Shown here: piece by piece, positions 43,506-54,758 of the stretch
How positions within the stretch are numbered: the first letter of the stretch is position 1
Layout of the letters: every line of letters begins with the position of its first letter
Assembly: GCA_029237695.1 (NCBI GenBank)
Contig: CM055266.1
Span: 112,113,370-112,177,369 of the forward strand
Direction: 5' to 3'
DNA: 64,000 nucleotides
Origin: Conchocele bisecta
Lineage: Eukaryota > Mollusca > Bivalvia > Lucinida > Thyasiridae
Position numbers and translations under genes: made by a program
Notes under the pieces: model-generated
Databases searched by the model: none
Seen by the model: the letters and a program-made list of their open reading frames with translations, nothing else
Told to the model about the DNA's origin: nothing

Positions 43506-43622
43506 GAAAAAAAAAAAAAGACCCCAACCAAGGCTCGAACTTTCCCACCTCGCTAAGCCTTGCCGCATTTCTCTTTTTTTTCGGATTAGCGAGGTGTTGC
43601 GCTCACGTCTATTATACCCCAT
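43506..43622 (-). promoter_or_regulatory. Pol III-like unit: hairpin, box-B-like sequence and T-run at inner edge of right TIR
   Basis: On the minus strand: CACCTCGCTAA and its inverse TTAGCGAGGTG form an 11-bp stem. Then AAAGTTCGAGCCTTGG (box-B-like) and TTGGGGTC follow, with 13 T. The box and T-run are shared with the inner edge of the left TIR (31986-32020). A full tRNA cloverleaf was not found. Confidence 0.45.
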
Positions 43623-43744
43623 CTAGCGACTGTCTACCGCAAACCCCTCCAACTCATTGCCTCCATCCGCACGAAAGCGTAGAGCAGTCTGTGAAGTGAA
43701 CACACGTGGCACCGGTCTCAGCGCTGAGACCTATAGCTAGCTGA

Positions 43745-44112
43745 CGTCCCAGCTATTTAAAGGTGTTGATTTCTCGTAATAAACCTAACCTCGTTGTGCA
43801 ATAAGGGTTGTAGTCTGTTTTTTATTTGTTTCTTATATTAATTAATTAATTAATTAATTATTATATTTTCTATGTAATACTAGGGGGTGTTCAGCTTTAA
43901 ATTATTAAAAATAAAAATAACTAAACATCCCGGAAGATATCGTGTGAACTGAATCTACCGTTAAATAATAAAAGAAATTACAATTATTCACATGGTGGTA
44001 TTACTTTTTGTTTATTCAGTTCACACACAAATTCGAGGGGTGTGGGACCGTAGATGGAGTGTAGGGGCACTATGTAGGTTGGTGGTATCATTTTAACTCC
44101 CTATATACTACT
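43745..44112 (-). repeat. Polinton right TIR
   Basis: Inverse of 30515-30870 plus 31905-31978, with few differences. Inner border at AAATAGCTGGGAC. Contains (TTAA)n and the box TTCACACGATATCTTCCGGG. Confidence 0.9.
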
Positions 44113-44150
44113 GGACCTCCCAGGGTGTCCGGTTTAGAGAGTGTTCGCTG
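44113..44150. repeat. MITE P1, copy 3, right half
   Basis: GGACCTCCCAGGGTGTCCGG continues the P1 sequence interrupted at 30514. Confidence 0.7.
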
Positions 44151-44327
44151 TAGATGAAGCCCCCCACGTGGCTGCATTTCCTAAATGAGCTACCTTTACG
44201 ATGCGTATGTATGCTCAGCATGACGAGGATTGGCTGAATACTGAAGAAATACTGTAGCTCGTCGGACAAGAAATTTGCAGAGTCGGAAAAAGGGAGTAAC
44301 TCTGGGTTTATCGGCGGCATACAGTGG

Positions 44328-44490
44328 AAACTCTCTAAACCGGACACTAAGGCAAAACATGTGATATTATTTGTGATGTATTTCCTGGTCATTTATATCA
44401 GGAGATAATGTCTGTTCGTGTTCGCATAGCACATTACTACGGCTCAGACTGATCAAATGTCTGATTTACACTGCGAAACCTCTCTAAGCT
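44328..44490. repeat. MITE P1, copy 4
   Basis: ACAGTGGAAACTCTCTAAACC at the left, CTGCGAAACCTCTCTAAGCTG at the right end; the middle resembles 49260-49370. Confidence 0.6.
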
Positions 44491-44753
44491 GTACTTGATG
44501 CGCGTGATGTGTATCGAGTATGAGGAGGACAGGCTGACAACTTTAGAAGTAGTTCGCGGAATAATAGCAATAAATGTGATTTACACAGTCAGCAAAAGGC
44601 ATGCATTTGTACCTGGCTGGATCGGCAGTATACGTACAGTGAAAAGGTTTACGCTACGCACTCATGCACTTGATCAAGGTGTATGATCACGTGGTATTAA
44701 CAACAACAACAAGCACTGAAACTTCCAGAATCCATCTGATTCAAAGTACGTAT

Positions 44754-45048
44754 TCTGTTATATTGTCCTTATTACGTAACGGATTTTGATGAAAAATGCG
44801 TCTTGTTAAGTTGCATTTGGTGGTCACTGTATTTTCGCCCAAACTTCTGTCGTTTTTGCGAAGAATCGATTTCCGTGTCTACCAATACGGAAATCGATTC
44901 TTCGCAATAACGACATAAGTCTGTGCCGAACTCCATGGACCGCCAAAGGCAGCTCTTGAAGACGAGTTTGCAGTGCCATATTTCATCAAAATCCGTTGCA
45001 TATTAAGGAAAATATCAAATAATACTTAGTTTGGAGTGGGCGATTTTG
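44754..45048. repeat. Foldback element F2, palindromic copy
   Basis: Inverted halves meet in a 46-bp palindrome around 44866-44911 (CGAAGAATCGATTTCCGTGT and inverse). The right outer end TTTGGAGTGGGCG is the inverse of the 26743 start. Trinucleotide GTT repeats and GTAACCACGTGATCATGCAC follow at the edge. Confidence 0.7.
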
Positions 45049-45706
45049 TTGTTGTTGTTGTAACCACGTGATCATGCACCTTGTTGATGGCTGTTATATA
45101 TGCTATGTATGAAGTTGGTATGCTGAAAACTTAAGAGCAGTTCGCCGGACAAGCATTGTGTGACGGATAGACGGACGGACATATGCAAAGTATACCCCGC
45201 CCCCCCCACCCCTAACTGTCACCCAATGAAGTGGGTCAAGGGAACCATAGTATGTTACCATTTCTGTGAAATTTACTTTGTTAGTGTGTACCTATGGACT
45301 TTGATCCGAGGAACAAAAATCCGAAGGTACCACACAAATCTGAGCCCATATAAGGTTAGTTTTGGCCCATGCTCAATTGGGGTCAGATTTGCATGGTACC
45401 TTTGCATGATTCTTGTTCCGTGGGTCGAAACCTATAGTACAGAGTTGAAAAAGTAACTTACACAAACATGGTAACTGACTTTTAATTTGTTGTACTGAGT
45501 TCGTCTCTACCAAGGGGTATAAACGTCGTTATACGCGATAAGGCAGGCGGTTTCATACACTGACCATATGCCATATCACATGTCATACTTACAGCGGATT
45601 ATCTCCTTATACAGGCGGACAACCGCATTCTAAGCTATTTATCCCATGCCCATACCCGTTTATGAAAATTTCTTCGGGAAATAGTTGAGCCCTGGTTGAC
45701 ACCTAC
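45049..45706. other. Intron sequence without recognised feature
   Basis: Contains a C-rich stretch at 45187-45204 after GACGGATAGACGGACGGACA, a common simple-repeat style. The open frame 45160-45456 has no motif support. Confidence 0.4.
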
Positions 45707-45817
45707 CTTGCCGGTGCCACATGTAGACCCGAGAAACGCGGCAATACGGCCGTATATGTGACAGTCCGGCCCTGACACCTCACATTGAATTCCGTTATAG
45801 CACACCGCTGCATGCTC
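45707..45817 (-). CDS. Metalloproteinase exon D (cysteine-rich)
   Basis: 111 bp, phase 0 on both sides. Acceptor GTCTGTCTGTCGCAG, donor AAG/GTAGGT. Encodes EHAAVCYNGIQCEVSGPDCH and IYGRIAAFLGSTCGTGK, with four cysteines. The closing STCGTGK joins WC at the start of exon E. The pattern is that of the ADAMTS-like cysteine-rich domain. Confidence 0.82.
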
Positions 45818-46265
45818 CTGCGACAGACAGACAAACACAAATGATGTGAACTGCTAAAATTAGTATATTGTTCACATATTGGATTTTTGAGGAATGAATT
45901 GCGATGGAACTTTAGCGACCGCAGCATTTAGTTCCTTAAAAAGCCAATATATGAACAGTAACAACGTGTATTGTTTACCCTAGTTTCTCGACCAATGAAC
46001 GAACAGCATTTCGTCTCAATTAATCGCATATTGCGACACTTTCGCCAATATCTATTAAATAAATCATTAAATGTTCATCCGCTATATTTATAACTGATGT
46101 TACGCCTTGTTGTCATCAGTTCACGAGACGCAAAGCATATTACCGCCCAACTTCATGTCACACCGCCAATCACATGCTAGTATAGCGATTCGAAATCACG
46201 TTTATGGGCGGAGCTTCGCGAGTGGGCTGGTAAGCAATAAGTACGTTATAATTGACATATTATAA
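45818..46265. other. Intron, nothing recognised
   Basis: AT-rich; no repeat shared with the rest of the window was noticed. Confidence 0.35.
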
Positions 46266-46403
46266 GTTATAGTGATTCTACACAGGCTATATGGTGTAAT
46301 ATTGCCCATCTGGAGGTATGTTCACCCGAGGCGATAGCCGAGGGTGAACATACCTTCAGACGGGCAATATTACACCATATAGCCTGTGTAGAATCACAAT
46401 AAC
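46266..46403. repeat. Near-perfect palindrome of 138 bp
   Basis: Two arms of about 62 bp (GTTATAGTGATTCTACACAG to GTATGTTCACCC and inverse) surround a 14-bp loop. Only a few mismatches. No second copy in the window. Confidence 0.85.
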
Positions 46404-47329
46404 GTATTTGTCGTACCGCAGATCCGTTATTTGGCCGTATAAACATATCTCTTCTTTTGATCTTTGCGGTTTTTTTTTTCAAGAAGAAAAATAATCCGAG
46501 ATTCGATTTTCTACCGTCAGTCTTAATATAAAGGCGTAAATGAACACTTGGTTTTTTTATTAAACGAAAACAAACTAAATATGGAGTAAGAAATCCATCG
46601 AAAACGACTTTATGACAGTTTTTTTATATCGTGTAATTTAATTTATATTCCACTGCTCTATCGATCTGCTCTCCCTTTGGCGCCTCTAGAAGAATGCGAC
46701 CGGTTCCCAAATATTCGCTGTCATTGCTACACCGTGTTTCGTGCGTGGAACCCATAGTCTATGACGTAAATATAGCCGTTTCACGAAGCCAATTGTGTTG
46801 AGATTTGAAAACACTAAACGGGACAGTTTGTGACATTTTTCGCTCATATTTTGATGAGCGAAGAATATTTATGGAAAAGTAAACAATAAAGACTTGTTTT
46901 GAGTGTACAATTTGTTACTTTTATTAATCAATTCGGGGTTTTATTGTGTTTAGTGAGGAATACAATTCGCAATCGGTAGACGCTTGCAAAATGTGTCTTC
47001 ATTGGACGCGAGGCACCGGAGGGGAATCGCAATTCCTGTATGTCTGACGGCCTTGGCAGGTCATAGAATATATATGACCAGGCAAGCTAGCCAATCAAAA
47101 GCCGAGAAACTTATCTGCGGTATGACAATGAATTTGTAATAAATTAATTTCTCGCTCGCTAGCGCTCGCTACGAAATGAATTTATTAAAAATTCAATATA
47201 TGAACTATAACTATATTTATGAGTAATATTTATAATGCAGTCTCGCATCCGAGTATTGATTTTCCATTTCCTGTAGTCATGAAATCTGGCTATATATATT
47301 GAGTCATATATTTGCCGTCGATATTTCAA
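46404..47329. other. Intron, nothing recognised
   Basis: AT-rich. The open frame 47159-47389 has no motif. Confidence 0.35.
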
Positions 47330-47690
47330 GATGTCGTCGTAATTGATCGCAACATGTCGACTTTTAAAAATATCACGACATGTTGACATAACGTGTAACT
47401 ATGTCGACATGTTGAGTAAAAATATCACGGCATGTCGACATTTTGTGTCAACTCTTCACGCTATATCGACATGTTGAGATAAAATAGCACGTTATATCGA
47501 CATGTTGAGATAACATATAACATTATATCGACATATTGTGTTAGCTTATCACGTTATGTCGACATATTGTGTTAACTTATGACGATATGACATAATTTGT
47601 CTCAACATGTCGACATAGTCTCACATTATGTCGAAATGTCGTGATAGTTAAGTAGACATGTTGCCATAAATTATGTCAGCAGCTCGACAT
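47330..47690. repeat. Imperfect tandem array around TATGTCGACATGTTG
   Basis: About nine units of 30-45 bp. Each holds GTCGACAT or ATCGACAT followed by GTTGAGATAA or TTGTGTTAAC and TATCACGTTATA. The unit itself is partly palindromic; the last units occur in inverse orientation. Confidence 0.7.
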
Positions 47691-48330
47691 CTCCATGGCA
47701 AATATATGCCACCATAAATATGTAACATATTGCTGTTAAATCCACTAAATAAGCTAACAATTGTTTTTACTCCCTCTATAATCGCATGTGATTATAGAGG
47801 GAGCAAACACAGTTTGTTACCTTATTTGTTTTGCCTAAAAGCATCCATAAATGAAAATAAAATAACCTAACAAATTGTCACATATGATTATAGAGGAAGT
47901 AAAAAAATTGTTTAGCTTATTTTCTTTTCATTTAAGGATGCTTTTAGGCATATTTAATGTATTGATAGACCTGGGTCCTTTACTTCAACCTGTGGTTAAA
48001 TCTTGCAATATGTCAAATAAGTGCGGCGCGCTACCGGTTTTGAATATGTTCCAACGCATATTCATATGATATACATGCATATTAATGTATAAGTTTCAAT
48101 GCATCTAAAGTTGCATCTTTTAGTTACTAAACCTCAACCAGTTTCACTACTACAAAAAAGATAGAATTGGATAATTATATATGTAAGAGTAGATATTGTC
48201 ACAATAATTCCGCCACTGAAGCGGTGTCGCGCCTGCCGAGGCATTTGACCGTAACGTGAGCATGTGCATGTGCTAAGGTAAGCATCACACTAACTATCAG
48301 AGAAGTGTTTGCTTTAAACTTGAAAAAGAT
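47691..48330. other. Intron with a small palindrome
   Basis: TTTTACTCCCTCTATAATCG and its inverse form a hairpin at 47767-47806. A half copy (GATTATAGAGGAAGTAAAA) follows at 47885. No gene. Confidence 0.5.
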
Positions 48331-49010
48331 CAAGGTTTAAGAAAATGTTCACATATAAAATGACTAAGTGTTACCACAACCACGTGAAGGTTGAAAAGGT
48401 TAAGGCCATGTTAATGGCGGCATGAGTGTGTTTACATGTATCAAATGTCAAACATATTGAAGAGCAATTCATCATGTAATAGTACCGTTATATCATGATG
48501 AAGAAACTTGTACAAACTTCTTGACGTAAAAATGGTGTTCCCTCAACCAGGTGAAGGTCAACAAGTTCAAGGGCATGTTAATGGGGGCATGCGTGTGTCC
48601 CAATGTCAACGTGTATGAGTGTCCTAATATTGAAACAATCCATGAAGTAATAGTAAAGTTATATGATGATGAAACTTGTACAAAGTTTTTGACGCAAAAC
48701 TGTGATTACTTGTTTCCGCAAAATATGACTGCCAAATAGGACAGGCTGATGTTCAAAATGCTTACATGTATCAAGTGTTCAAACGTTAAAGCAATCCATC
48801 CAGTAAATGCTACCGTTATATGATGATGAAGAAACTTATATTTATAACTTGTTGACGTAAAAACGTGTAAGTAATAAAGGTCAAGGACATGTTCAAAATG
48901 CTAACTAACATGTATCAAGTGTCCAAATATTGAAGCAATCCGTCATATATAAAATATAAAAGTTATATAATGAAGAAGAAACGTGTATAAACGTTTTGAC
49001 ATTTGTTGAC
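48331..49010 (+). repeat. Degenerate tandem repeat of about 165 bp
   Basis: Units near 48387, 48552, about 48730 and about 48880 share AAGGTCAACAAGTTCAAGG, GGCATGTTAATGG, ATTGAAGCAATCCAT and TGATGATGAAGAAACTTGTA in order. The open frame 48551-48739 is confined to one unit, so coding is unlikely. Confidence 0.7.
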
Positions 49011-49227
49011 GCGGACGACAACGCCGACGACAATGACACGGACGACGACGGAAAAAGTGGTAACTTTAGTCGGACCTTCAACTAAAGCAGGCGCGAGAAA
49101 AAAAGGTGTGCACGTAGTACAATGAATGTTATTGAAAGAAAGTCGATTCCACTACGAAATGATAGTTACATTTATAATTCCCAACCGGTTTCCACGCTTA
49201 CAGCAGATCGTCAGGCGACTTGTTATA

Positions 49228-49382
49228 CAGTGGAACCTCTCTAAACCGGACACACACAAAAAAAAAGTGATCTTATGTCTAATGAGTCTCTTGGTCATTT
49301 ATTTCAGGTGACAATGTCTGTTCGTGATCGCATAGCACCCAACTATGACTCAGAATGATCAAACGCCTGATTTACAGTGTAT
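49228..49382. repeat. MITE P1, copy 5
   Basis: Begins TACAGTGGAACCTCTCTAAA and ends GCCTGATTTACAGTGTA, with TA on both outer sides, consistent with a TA target. Confidence 0.65.
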
Positions 49383-49821
49383 GGAAGGTAATATCCGCCA
49401 TAATTATATGTGACTTGATGCTTGCGTGCTGATGACATTACAACTTATATTCATGTTATTGCATTCGTCATTTGTATTTATTACATTTGAAATCTGCTTG
49501 TTGTAATTGTATTTGTCTTTCTTACATGTCCATTCTGCTGATTGCTTTGTTCATTCGTCTTATTTACATTACAATTATTGATACGTCCTTATTACTGTCC
49601 CTGTTTTATTACCATAGCATATGCAATATAAAGTATGAACAAAGCACTTAGCACTTTGAATAATAGGTTAGTAGTGCGTCATAATACGTCAGATGGCATT
49701 GCTGTCCGCTCGAGTAATTCTCCCTCTAATAAAGTATAGTCCAACTTCTGATTGGCTGTTCAAGTCACACCTCCAATGCCGGTGTTGATGTAAGATTTCA
49801 CCCACAAATTATCACAGTATA
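49383..49821. other. Intron, nothing recognised
   Basis: AT-rich without noticed repeats. Confidence 0.35.
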
Positions 49822-51238
49822 GGTTAGAAGACACCAAATAGTTTTACTATATAATTTAACCGAATCCCATCCAATAAGGCCAGTCTCTCCTACTTTCACT
49901 AGTCGTATGGATGTTGTGGGACCTACTTATACATGACCTGCAGCCGGTCTGTACTGGTTCTGCATGAATTAAACAATAGGTTCACTTACTCCTAAGAAAG
50001 AAAAATCCAACCTCGTCATGTCCCCCAATATTGTTTGCATTTTGTATTGGCCACATAAACTCTGTTTACATCACATGACCAACACCCCCACATGTACCTC
50101 AAGTGAAACTGGGTAGTAATGGATCAAGATTTGCAAGCAAACTGTGTCAGTGACCTCAATACACCCGCACGATTTTGTTCATACTGGACTACTATTACCC
50201 CCTTGACGATTTCGCACCATTTATTATTCTCTAACCTATATTAACTAAATTGCATATGTATGTATGGTGTTTGACTTACTAATGTGTTTTATACATACAT
50301 GTATCCTCATAATTAAATTGCATATGTACGTAATTGAAAACAATCACATTTTTATAGTAAGTTAATATATATATATATGGTAACTTACACAGGTTGACTG
50401 TCAAACAGGCCCGTTACCGATGCAAACTAATAACCGTCAGGGATCAGACTAAGGTCGCCCAGCACCATTGATTTTCCCTAAAACACTAACCCGTTACCAC
50501 ACATTTTGCTATTCTCTGCTACTTTAATTTTTATCATGGATTTTGTGGGACCATATTTTCCAATAACCTGCACTTATTCTGCTCTGAATATTGACTAATT
50601 AAAATGTAGATTTAATTAGTGTTGAAGCTGGGTTCCCATCTAGTAGGTACAACCTTTTCTTTATGGAAATTAAATAAGTTTATAATTGCAACTAGTCCAT
50701 CACTTTTAAAAATGTAAATGCTGAATAAATATTGTTAACGACATATCATAAAGTATGATATTACACAACAAATAAATAAATGGAATAAATAGTTGCTTCC
50801 GTTATGATTTTAAGGAAACTCGGTTATCGCCTCTGATATCCCTGGCATTTCGCGTTTGATATAAAAAGTATAATAATGTCAATTAGTACGTCTGGTAATG
50901 GTAAATCAATGTTCATTTTGCCAGAAAAATGTCAGATTGAAAGAATAAAGAAAACATGTCTCCCTATATTATAACCTGGCATGTAGCACTCTACATGTAT
51001 GTTTCAGGTTAGATAAATTGACACCGGTTTCAGCATATTTTAAGCATTTAAAATAAAACACTGAGCCTGTTGGTCACGAGATGTAAACAGAGTTTCCGTG
51101 GCCAAATAATGTAAACAATATTGGGGGACATGACGAGGTTGGTCCCACAACATCCATACGAATGGTTAAAGTAGGAAAGACTGGCTGGGATTCGGTTAAA
51201 TAATACAGTAAAACTATTTGGTGTCTTTTAACCTAACC
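49822..51238. mobile_element. TIR element T1, complete non-autonomous copy
   Basis: The left end GGTTAGAAGACACCAAATAG is inverted at the right end CTATTTGGTGTCTTTTAACC. The arms stay alike for about 130-250 bp (GACATGACGAGGTTGG at 51128 is inverted from 50008). The inner 1 kb has no long reading frame. Partial copies lie at 17700-18150 and 25690-25940. Confidence 0.75.
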
Positions 51239-51721
51239 ATGGCGCACCAGAAAACGCGGCATCAATCTACATCAATACCGTTAGGGACATGGAACCAATT
51301 CATAGAGCAACGCATTGTAGGACAGGTACCAGCATATTAAATAATTTTAGGGAGAACTATTTTAAGTTTTAGCAGCGCACCTGGCGTCATAATGGTTGTT
51401 CCCAAATTACTGTTGCAATTATTGTTGTCAAGGGGCGTGGCTTAGCGAGCTAACAAAGCGCATAGCAAAACAGTGATGCAATAATCAATAATGGAACTCC
51501 GGATGTCACTACCAATGACGTATCAAGCCACTTAGAATGTAATCAACACAAACACATTGAAACAGTACGAATGAATAAAGCATCACGCCACATACATAGA
51601 AATGTAATAAGACGGATAGAACTTAAAATGTCATCAGCCAGCAAGCATCCAGCCACATATCATTGTAATAAGACGGATAGAACTTAAAATGTCATCAGCC
51701 AGCAAGCATCAAGCCAAATAT
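51239..51721. other. Intron with a short tandem duplication
   Basis: A 60-bp unit (AATAAGACGGATAGAACTTA and following) is repeated at about 51607 and 51667. Confidence 0.55.
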
Positions 51722-51780
51722 AATTATGGGGACCTCCCAGGGTGTCCGGTTTAGAGAGATTTCACTGTAATATAAATTAC
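51722..51780. repeat. MITE P1, terminal fragment
   Basis: GGGGACCTCCCAGGGTGTCC and GGTTTAGAGAGATTTCACTGTA, one end only. Confidence 0.6.
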
Positions 51781-51859
51781 AGTGAACCTGATCAAAAGCA
51801 AACACAATTAAGTTCACCGTGTATTCTGTTAAGTTGTGTTTGTTTGTTTGTTGATTGGT

Positions 51860-52130
51860 GTTTAACAGCCTATTAACAGCTGTCATGTTAGGGCGGGGTA
51901 AATCCCGTTTTAACCTACTGCATTGGGGTGGGGGGATTCCAAAAGCAGAACGAAATATTTACATCAAGAACAAATATATTCAGCCTTGAAATTAAAATAA
52001 CCTGACCTGGTGTCAGGTCCATACCACACCAAAGTCACTTGGCTCCTTCCCCATAAAATAGGATTACTAATAAAGGATGAACCCCGATCGTTCAATTACC
52101 CGTTGCGTGCTCCCGACCAACCAACCATGT
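51860..52130 (-). repeat. SINE-like repeat S1, inverted copy
   Basis: The reverse complement carries the S1 landmarks (GACCTGACACCAGGTCAGGT; CCAAGTGACTTTGGTGTGGT). It ends next to exon C. Confidence 0.65.
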
Positions 52131-52151
52131 ATTCTGTTATACTATACATAC

Positions 52152-52326
52152 ATCTGTTTCCATTTGTTGACAGGCACCAGACTCGGGCCCGAATCTGAGG
52201 GCACACTGGGCGTCCAGCGTGTGTCGCTCTCCAAGCTGGGGCGACGTTAGTGGCTGGTCATTCTCCAGTATGGTGGTAGAGAACTTCTCATCCAGGCACC
52301 GGGGAATGCTCTCGTCGTAATAGTTT
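52152..52326 (-). CDS. Metalloproteinase exon C (cysteine-rich, YSxDEQC-like)
   Basis: 175 bp. The acceptor TGAATCCCACAG supplies the third base of the Arg codon split from exon B. Encodes NYYDESIPRCLDEKFSTTIL and LGERHTLDAQCALRFGPESG, then ACQQMETD. The pattern GxxxxLDxQCxxxFGxxSxxC is that of the disintegrin/cysteine-rich segment of ADAMTS-like proteases. Donor GAT/GTATGT, phase 0, matches exon D. Confidence 0.82.
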
Positions 52327-52499
52327 CTGTGGGATTCAATTATTTTGCCCCAATCCAATGTCCCATAGCAACTCATATGTGGCTGTTACTGGAGAAATGG
52401 GATTATGGGTCTTGCGATCAGTCTAGATCCAGATCAGCCTGTGTATCCGCACTGTTCGCCATTCCATCAATGAAACGCGATTGAAAACAACAATAAATG

Positions 52500-52690
52500 C
52501 CATATGTGTAAACGTAAAACGTTTCGATTGTTGATTCATTTTGATTGCCCAGTCGCCCGCAAGCATAGCATAAGCATTACTGTCCCCACAGCTCTGATGG
52601 TAGAGTGCTCTGTTAAATGCATTCGACCTGCGTTCTTATTGTGCGAGTTCGAGTTCGATTTTTTTTTCTTCAGATTTCAGATTCAACAGT
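52500..52690 (+). repeat. tRNA-derived SINE S3, copy 1
   Basis: Contains box A-like AGCTCTGATGGTAGAGTGCT and box B-like GAGTTCGAGTTCGA followed by T-rich sequence. Matches the inverted copy at 56765-57070 from TAAACGTAAAACGTTTCGAT through the tRNA-like part. Confidence 0.7.
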
Positions 52691-53280
52691 TTCTCACTCT
52701 TACGAAAATGTCTTAGATAGAATTTGACAAAATGGTCCTTGTGACCGTGTGCATTGGGTTTACAGCGTCACAGATTAGGATGCACATCACGCAGTCAGAT
52801 CAGGGCTTACGGTGTTCACAATTAATTTACTGAGTAAATGTTTCACTATCAAACAACGTGAAACAAAATCGGGATGTAGACACATTCTAAAATTGTCGCC
52901 TTTAGGTATTTAATAGAAACGACAGTACGGGGGAAGGGACTCTTGGGGACGTCAAATATATCCATCCTCGGGGTTCTTGGACTCCCATTGTATGTCCAAC
53001 ATCGGGGGGGGGGATATTGTACCATAATAGGTAAAGTAGGTGTATTCAAAAGTGACATTAGCATGACGATGTAGCATGCATGTGACCAATGTAGGCCCGA
53101 AATATATTCAAGCAATGTTCACGCATATTCAGAATCAAGTTGTCACTTGTGTTGTTACGTATTTGCTGAAAAAGAAAATAGTGAGCACAGGCACTCGAAT
53201 CGTATATGTATCGCACCAACATACGTCATATGCTCGTTGAAAATACATGCATGAGCAAGTCGATATTGATCGATAAGATT
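52691..53280. other. Intron, nothing recognised
   Basis: A G run of 10 at about 52984-52993. No gene seen. Confidence 0.35.
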
Positions 53281-53410
53281 GCACCTGTGTTGAACCTAAT
53301 ATGTCACAAAAACGAATATATCACACGTGTGATATATTCGTGCGAATGCGTAACACATGGTGAAGAATACGCACGAATACATCACACAAATGTGTGACGT
53401 TTACTTTTGG
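53281..53410 (+). repeat. Dispersed repeat (inverted partner at 56285-56375)
   Basis: CACCTGTGTTGAACCTAATATGTCACA and the palindrome ATATATCACACGTGTGATAT match, inverted, the block at 56300-56375. Confidence 0.6.
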
Positions 53411-53616
53411 CATCACTACCCCTTGCAACAAAAACGAATGTGTCACATGTTACAAAAAGTCGAACAAAAATTAATAAAATATTGTCCAGACGAATATGTC
53501 ACATGAACATTCGAATGGGTGATAACAATGCGATAACATAAAACAGAATAGAGCAGGAATATTCGCCGGGTTATTTGAAAGTCATGCCACGCATGCAGGC
53601 AAGGTAAATGTAAATG

Positions 53617-53815
53617 CTTTGATTTAACGACGGCACTGGCTCGACGACCTTGCATGTCGATACCGACTATTTAAGTCCCCGTCCGATAGGACTAGGCTAT
53701 CACGAATGTGTCTTGTCTTGCCCAAGGACACGCCGAATCGACCAGTGGCGGGATTCTAACTCGGGGTCTCCCGATCCGGAGTCCGATGCTCTACCCACTG
53801 AGCTATTCCAGCTGA
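53617..53815 (-). repeat. tRNA-derived SINE S2, inverted full-length copy
   Basis: On the minus strand: ATAGCTCAGTGGGTAGAGCA, then the body with TTGGGCAAGACA and the tail GGTCGTCGAGCCAGTGCCGT. This is the best preserved A box of the three copies. Confidence 0.75.
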
Positions 53816-54758
53816 TTTCAGACAGCACTAGGGGCGTATCATGTTATGGCGCTTATCGTCAGTCCATCTGTTAGCGATTTGGTTTGCGCTCAAAATAATC
53901 TTGACGTAGGATCCTCAAACTTGGTATGCATGTATGTAACGACCAGTGTATGACCAATTTGACTTGACTACAGTGTGTCAAAGGTCAAGATCGCGGTGAC
54001 TTTAGACAATAAAACAGTTGCCGCTCTATAACTCGAGAACGCCATGACCTAGGATGCCGGTATTGGTGTTTAAGTTAGTCATGACTAGCAGATGACCCCT
54101 ATTAATTTGAGGTCAGTAGGTCAAATGTCAAGGTCGCGGGGTGACCTTGGACAATAAAACGAGTTCGGCTCAATAACTCGAGAACAGTTGGTGCTAGGAT
54201 GCTCAAACGTTTGATTTTGAGGTCACTATGCACATTGTGGCACCACTGCGTGTCTTTTTGAGAAGGGAGGGGGGCTTATATGTTTGACAAACAACTATTG
54301 TTAAACGAATATGTTAAATGTAAATGTGTCATTCAAAGCTACCATCGGGCGTATATTGCTCTTCTTAGTTTAGTAGTTACATCCTGCACTGGTATTCATT
54401 ATAACCCTTTCAACACCAAGTAACTGAGATGGAATCTTCCATGTTATATTTCAGACTATTCCATTAACTTTGAGATGTTATAAATTTAAAACATTTTACA
54501 TTTTCTTGTCAGATATTGGCGGTACAAATAGCCGGTATGTAAGACCGTGAGAAAAGCTGAGTGAAACCACCCCCCACCCCCATCCCCCGGGAAATAGAGG
54601 GGCTTTAAATAATTAGGCTGTTAAATCCAGTAAATGTCCCGGTAAAATACCCCGCAATGCAGGGTCATTTGGTTGGTAAACATCGCAGCACATTTTTAGC
54701 AACAGTTAAAGAACCTGTAATATCACCGCAGTGCGGGACATCATCGCCGGTTAAAGCC
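53816..54758. other. Intron with diverged internal duplication
   Basis: Two or three related units around 53935-54210 (GGTCAAGATCGCGGTGAC; GTCAAGGTCGCGGGGTGACC; ACAATAAAAC). No coding region seen. Confidence 0.45.

Larger units (their letters stand above)
30515..44112 (+). mobile_element. Polinton/Maverick (adintovirus-like) element, decayed, with both ends
   Basis: The termini AGTAGTATATAGGGAG (30515) and CTCCCTATATACTACT (44112) are exact inverted copies and begin with AG, as Polintons do. They continue into a TIR of about 0.36 kb. The flanks share GGACC (30510-30514 and 44113-44117), one base short of the usual 6-bp Polinton target duplication. Inside are a protein-primed PolB, a retroviral-type integrase and about nine other genes. 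The left part (PolB, plus strand) has moderate GC. The right part (36.4-43.2 kb) is GC-rich and holds genes on both strands. Total 13.6 kb, of which 0.9 kb is a later insertion. Many genes carry stops or frameshifts, so this is an old copy. Confidence 0.9.

Noticed and set aside
43212..43622. 136-residue minus-strand ORF at the Polinton right end
   Set aside because: Runs through a 59-bp tandem duplication and poly-A/T tracts; no motif.
45160..45456. 98-residue ORF
   Set aside because: No motif, begins inside simple repeat sequence, lies in an intron of the opposite-strand gene and has no splice-site support.
48551..48739. A small cysteine-containing ORF (NKFKGMLMGACVCPNVNVY)
   Set aside because: It sits in one unit of a 165-bp tandem repeat and the frame is not kept in the neighbouring units.
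47330..49010. CRISPR-like arrays
   Set aside because: The tandem units are adjacent or partly overlapping with no unique spacers of even length, and the genome is eukaryotic.
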